The notes under the pieces were generated by a model that made no database searches, was not told the origin of the DNA, and saw only the letters and a program-made list of their open reading frames with translations. From Pantoea vagans (GTDB lineage Bacteria > Pseudomonadota > Gammaproteobacteria > Enterobacterales > Enterobacteriaceae), in NCBI RefSeq assembly GCF_001506165.1, contig NZ_CP011427.1, positions 2,418,001 to 2,482,000 of the forward strand: a stretch of 64,000 nucleotides of DNA, given 5' to 3'. This document shows, piece by piece, positions 60,695 to 64,000 of this stretch. Made by a program: the position numbers and the translations under genes. The first letter of the stretch is position 1; every line of letters begins with the position of its first letter.

Positions 60695-61271
60695 CAGTCA
60701 GTTGTTGCGGTTCGGTGCGGGTATCGCTCAGGGTTATGAGGGTTTTGTCGCCCTGCTTATCATCCAGCGTGATCCCATTGAGAAACGCCGCGCCCTGCAA
60801 ATCGATACGGTTGAAGATTTTATTCAGCGGCGCCGCTTTGGGTGTCAGGCTGAGCTGCCAGCTGTTGTTGCCACGGTCATGGAAATCGAGGTCAAAGTTT
60901 TCACGCAGCACTTTTTCATCCGCCTGGAACAGCGCGCGTAACAGGTGGTTGAACTGGAACATTTGTGGATTGCTGTCCGCCGTAATCACCTGTGGCGGCT
61001 GGCCACTCATGCTCTGCACCATACGTTTGTCATCCAGGATCAACGTCATGGCAAAGGGCGTGGCCTGATGCCACCACAATCCCTGTTGCTGGGCAATGAT
61101 CAACTGACCACGCGATACCAGCGGCTGGGACATGCCAGCAATGGTGCGCACCTGCTCAAAGTTGGCACGGATCACCGCCTGGCTGGCAAACCGCTGCTGA
61201 AGCTGATCGAGCGTCACCGCATGGGCACTGGCGGTGGTCAGGATCAATAACAGACAAAAAGCTCTGATCAC
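60660..61271 (-). CDS. apeL: LolA-like outer-membrane carrier protein ApeL
   Basis: Periplasmic LolA-fold protein, presumed to ferry the polyene lipid or a lipid intermediate from ApeM to the outer membrane. The 203-aa precursor has a signal peptide (MIRAFCLLLILTTASAHA) and LolA-type features: LQQRFASQAVIRANFEQVR, GQLIIAQQQGLWWHQATPF. ATGA overlap with apeK. Confidence 0.87.
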   Translation of the reverse strand: MIRAFCLLLILTTASAHAVTLDQLQQRFASQAVIRANFEQVRTIAGMSQPLVSRGQLIIAQQQGLWWHQATPFAMTLILDDKRMVQSMSGQPPQVITADSNPQMFQFNHLLRALFQADEKVLRENFDLDFHDRGNNSWQLSLTPKAAPLNKIFNRIDLQGAAFLNGITLDDKQGDKTLITLSDTRTEPQQLTDEERARFAPAQ

Positions 61272-61684
61272 GGCTTCACCCCCAGGCGCTCAAACAAAAT
61301 ATCCGGTGAAACAAAACTCATCTCCTGGCTCGCGGCATCCACCGCCACCTGCAAGGTATGCGCTTTGGTGGTGACCTGCCCGGCAGCGTTACGGATCACA
61401 TAATCGATGCGCAGGCGGTTTTCATATTCCGTGATGCTGGCTTCGACGCGGATGACCTCTTCACAACGCAGCGGTTGGCGATATTTCACCCGCGTATCCA
61501 CTACCGGCCAGACGAAACCGCTGGCGGTCATCTCGCCATAGCTGTAGTTGATGCTGCGCAGCAAGGCTTCCCGTGCCACTTCGAAGAAGCGGAAATAGTT
61601 GCCGTGCCACACCACGCCCATTGGGTCGCAATCATGGAACGACACGGTTAATGCCACTTCAGCGCGCCAGGTGCGTTCACTCAT
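61268..61684 (-). CDS. apeK: 4HBT-family thioesterase ApeK
   Basis: Hot-dog thioesterase; likely trims or proof-reads stalled acyl-ACP in the pathway. The 138-aa product has the 4-hydroxybenzoyl-CoA thioesterase signature HDCDPMGVVWHGNYFRFFE with the catalytic aspartate D20. Overlaps apeJ by 8 bp and apeL by 4 bp. Confidence 0.88.
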   Translation of the reverse strand: MSERTWRAEVALTVSFHDCDPMGVVWHGNYFRFFEVAREALLRSINYSYGEMTASGFVWPVVDTRVKYRQPLRCEEVIRVEASITEYENRLRIDYVIRNAAGQVTTKAHTLQVAVDAASQEMSFVSPDILFERLGVKP

Positions 61685-63371
61685 CGCGGCTCTCCTCCTC
61701 TGGTAAGGTCCAGAAATCGTAAAAGTTAAACCAGTCCAGCGGCGCCATCAGCGCATGCTGTTGTAATCGTTCGGCATAGCGATCCACCGCTGCCTGCAGT
61801 GCCTGCTGGCGCTGGGCGCGTGGCAGCACTAACGGATTGGCAAAGGGTTCACAGTGCACGCGCAAGGTCCCTTGCTCACGCAAGGCAAACATCAGCAACA
61901 CCGGGCAACGCAGTGCAGCAGCCAGAACAAACGGGCCTTGTGGAAACGGAGCCGGACGGCCCATAAACTCACTCCACACCACACGACGTTCTCCGCCGCG
62001 CTGGCGATGGACGGCCGTGCGGTCACCAACAATCGCCACCCACTCACCGGCATCCAACTTCTGTTGCAACAGGATCGCCGTGTCCGGGCCAATATCCGTC
62101 ACCGGCATCAAATTCACCCCCGCCTGAGGGGCAATGCTCTCCAGCACCTCGCGAAAACGCTGGGCGTTGTCGGTAAACACCAGCGCGTTAATCACCAGGC
62201 CACTGACTTGCTTAGCCATGGCGCGGCAGGCTTCGATATCACCAAGATGCGAGGCCAGAATCAAATGCCCCTGGCCGTCGGCTGCACGGATCACCGCTTC
62301 GGCACCCGGCGCAAAATCAATATCACGTCCCCATTGCACATCACCACGCCAGCTGGCGACTTTATCCAGCATGCTGTAACCAAAGCGCAAAAAGTGATGA
62401 TAGCTGGTGAGCGGTCCTGGCAAGGCGGTTTGCTGCCTGCTGGCTTCTGCTTGCACCTGTTTCAGCCATTGCTGGGATGCGGCGCGTGCTTTGCGACCGC
62501 TCAGCCAGTAAACCGCCACCACCGGCCACAGCAGCAGCACAAATGGCAGACGCCCGGCACGACGATACAGCCACAGCATAAAGCGCAGCCCATGTTGACC
62601 GCGACGTTCCGGCGTGGCAGACCAGTGTTGCGTTTGCTGACGGCGGCGCAGCAGCTGCGGGATGCGCGGTAACATGCCAAAAAACAGACGGGTGTGCATC
62701 CATGAGATGCGCAGATTGTCATGTAACGCGTCGAAGTGTGACAGGCCACTTTCTGGATAGGTTACGCGCGTGCTGATAAACCGACTTGGCGTACCTTGCC
62801 AGTACAATCGCACCATGATTTCAGTATCGAAATCCATGCGCTGCCCGATCGGATGGCGATCGCACAGCTTTAGCGAAGGCTGCAGCGGATACACGCGAAA
62901 GCCACACATGCTGTCTTTTAACGAAAACGACAGTGTCTCGACCCACACCCAAAAATGGGTGATATAGCGGCCATACAATCGCGATTTGGGGATGGAGGCA
63001 TCGTAAATCGGCTGGCCCGAAATCAGGCTGTCGGGATATTGCTGCGCTTCCGCCAGCATGCGAGGCGTATCTTCAACCTGATGCTGACCATCCGCATCGA
63101 GTTGCAGTGCATGGCTGTATCCTGCCGCTGCCGCTTTGCGCAGGCCGGCAATCACCGCCGCCCCTTTGCCCTGATTGGTCGGCAATGTGAGGATATCCAG
63201 GTGCGGTGCATTCAGGGCAGCGATCTGCTGTTTGGTCTGCACATCGCTGCCATCATCCACAATGATCACCGGCAGATTAAAAGGTGCGAGACGAGCCAGT
63301 ACCGATGCCAGCATGGCACCGTGGTTGTAGCAGGGAATCAGCACGCAGGGCATGAACGCAGCACTCAACAC
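61677..63371 (-). CDS. apeJ: Glycosyltransferase-acyltransferase fusion ApeJ
   Basis: Two-domain enzyme. The GT2 glycosyltransferase (about residues 8-220) has VLIPCYNHG, IVDDGSD and the metal-binding D92-x-D94 (LDADGQHQVED). The LpxL-like lysophospholipid acyltransferase (about 265-555) has HLGDIE (H375, E380). Proposed to build the lipid anchor or transfer the polyene to it. The start shown is GTG 63371, preceded by GGGAAG at good spacing and overlapping apeI; an ATG at 63353 would remove six residues. Confidence 0.87.
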   Translation of the reverse strand: MLSAAFMPCVLIPCYNHGAMLASVLARLAPFNLPVIIVDDGSDVQTKQQIAALNAPHLDILTLPTNQGKGAAVIAGLRKAAAAGYSHALQLDADGQHQVEDTPRMLAEAQQYPDSLISGQPIYDASIPKSRLYGRYITHFWVWVETLSFSLKDSMCGFRVYPLQPSLKLCDRHPIGQRMDFDTEIMVRLYWQGTPSRFISTRVTYPESGLSHFDALHDNLRISWMHTRLFFGMLPRIPQLLRRRQQTQHWSATPERRGQHGLRFMLWLYRRAGRLPFVLLLWPVVAVYWLSGRKARAASQQWLKQVQAEASRQQTALPGPLTSYHHFLRFGYSMLDKVASWRGDVQWGRDIDFAPGAEAVIRAADGQGHLILASHLGDIEACRAMAKQVSGLVINALVFTDNAQRFREVLESIAPQAGVNLMPVTDIGPDTAILLQQKLDAGEWVAIVGDRTAVHRQRGGERRVVWSEFMGRPAPFPQGPFVLAAALRCPVLLMFALREQGTLRVHCEPFANPLVLPRAQRQQALQAAVDRYAERLQQHALMAPLDWFNFYDFWTLPEEESRDE

Positions 63372-63712
63372 AGGCGAATCTTCCCACTGCTGGCGATGTC
63401 GGCACCATCCTGACGAATCAGGCTATAGCTGAAGCTGAGCAGTGATTTGTCTTCCTGCCAGTTGAGTTGTAATTCCAGTTCGGCATCCGGCGGCACCGGC
63501 TGTTGGAACTTGATGTTGTCAATTGAGGCAAAGGCTTTGCCAGGCGCCAATCGGGTTAAACCGTAGTGCAAAACCCAGTCGAGCTGCGCCACACCGGGCA
63601 AAATGGGTAACGTGGGAAAGTGGCCGCGGAACCAAAACAGATCCGCTTTAGCATGCAGGCGCAACGTCAGCATCGCACCCTGCTGCTGGGCGTTGAGTTC
63701 AACCGGCAACAT
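63365..63712 (-). CDS. apeI: Aryl polyene dehydratase subunit ApeI
   Basis: FabZ-like hot-dog protein that pairs with ApeP in known systems. From the ATG at 63712 (115 aa, GAGGAG upstream) it has WFRGHFPTLPILPGVAQLDW with H31 as the catalytic histidine. The frame also extends to 63742, but that would start inside apeH without a ribosome site. Overlaps apeH by 14 bp and apeJ by 7 bp. Confidence 0.87.
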   Translation of the reverse strand: MLPVELNAQQQGAMLTLRLHAKADLFWFRGHFPTLPILPGVAQLDWVLHYGLTRLAPGKAFASIDNIKFQQPVPPDAELELQLNWQEDKSLLSFSYSLIRQDGADIASSGKIRLC

Positions 63713-64000
63713 CAAACAACTCCTCAATTTGTGGCCACGCACGTTTGCTTTGTGCCGTCACCGGAATGGTGGTGACGACGCGCCAGTAGCGCGGCATGGC
63801 AACCGGCTCCAGCCAGGGTTGCAATTCGCTTCGCCACTGTTTTTTTCGCAGCGATAATGCCGTGGCATCCAGCGTTTCTGACAGTGCCAATACTACGCCA
63901 ATCGCATGGCGACCATGGCGATGAATCGCTAGCGCCGCTGCATCTGTTACCCCAGGCAACGCCAGCAAGCGGCGTTCAATTTCGCTCAGTGACACACGCT
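63699..64000 (-). CDS. apeH: AMP-dependent acyl/aryl ligase ApeH (C-terminal part only)
   Basis: The reading frame is open to the right edge; about 100 C-terminal residues are visible. They contain the hinge-following stretch RVSLSEIERRLLALPGVTDA and a late lysine (VTAQSKRAWPQIEEL), as in the mobile C-terminal lid of ANL adenylating enzymes, where it completes the active site. In APE clusters this enzyme activates the aromatic starter (4-hydroxybenzoate-type). The internal ATG/GTG candidates near 63995 are not the true start. Confidence 0.85.
   Translation of the reverse strand, partial: RVSLSEIERRLLALPGVTDAAALAIHRHGRHAIGVVLALSETLDATALSLRKKQWRSELQPWLEPVAMPRYWRVVTTIPVTAQSKRAWPQIEELFDVAG

Noticed and set aside
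61854..62672. 272-codon + strand frame antisense to apeJ
   Set aside because: It lies wholly inside a well-supported two-domain enzyme; its translation is Gln/His/Arg-rich with no recognisable motif. High-GC codon bias commonly opens such frames.
1..64000. tRNA or rRNA genes, CRISPR arrays, insertion sequences or prophage
   Set aside because: I read the gaps for cloverleaf cores, direct-repeat spacers, transposase frames and integrases, and saw none. The only repetitive elements are the ERIC and the unclassified structured element.

Overview
The window looks like a chromosomal segment of an enterobacterium, most plausibly Erwiniaceae (Pantoea/Erwinia-like). The evidence is gene content and gene order that track the Escherichia coli pyrC-flg-fab-opg region closely, combined with enterobacterial signatures (an ERIC repeat, a LexA box at dinI, a PurR box at pyrC, sigma-28 flagellar promoters) and with gaps relative to E. 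coli (no mdtG beside lpxL, no ymdB beside clsC, no curli genes beyond clsC). The genus is inferred, not proven.

Layout. Positions 1-9272 (minus strand) carry holB (5' part of the gene only), tmk, mltG, pabC, then the fatty-acid/phospholipid cluster fabF-acpP-fabG-fabD-fabH-plsX-rpmF-yceD. Next come yceF (+) and rluC (-), followed by a 574-bp non-coding stretch holding the leader of rne (+). From 15.0 to 26.6 kb lies the flg region: flgL-flgK-flgJ-flgI-flgH-flgG-flgF-flgE-flgD-flgC-flgB on the minus strand, and the divergent flgA-flgM-flgN. Clear sigma-28-type promoters precede flgK and flgM. Between 26.7 and 42.5 kb is a set of housekeeping genes in near-E. coli order: murJ, mviM, yceH, rimJ, mdtH, grxB, yceB, pyrC, dinI, an unrecognised small gene, bssS, solA, yceJ, yceI, trhO, lpxL, a small Cys-rich gene, msyB, yceK. 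Between 42.6 and 50.0 kb is the osmoregulated periplasmic glucan system (opgH, opgG, opgC) and clsC; a ~250-bp strongly base-paired element sits between opgC and clsC.

Beyond clsC (about 50 kb) synteny with E. coli ends. There follow a clan GH-A glycosidase-like gene, two tandem tiny membrane proteins, a Fur-box-preceded TonB siderophore receptor, and at 54.2-64.0 kb (minus strand, running off the right edge) the downstream half of an aryl polyene (APE) pigment cluster. That half contains apeH (partial), apeI, apeJ, apeK, apeL, apeM, apeN, apeO, apeP, apeQ and apeR, all tightly overlapping and ending at a hairpin terminator.

How the genes work together: acpP/fab/plsX supply acyl-ACP for membrane lipids, lpxL for lipid A; opgGHC, murJ, mltG, clsC and lpxL build the envelope; the flg genes build the rod, hook, rings and hook-filament junction, with FlgM/FlgN timing late expression; the ape genes use a dedicated type II polyketide/fatty-acid-like machinery plus an MMPL/LolA-like/lipoprotein export set to place an aryl polyene lipid in the outer membrane. 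The least explained items are the structured element between opgC and clsC, a sigma-28-like promoter plus hairpin upstream of bssS, the glycosidase with Asn-Gln at its probable acid/base site, and the small unassigned proteins.
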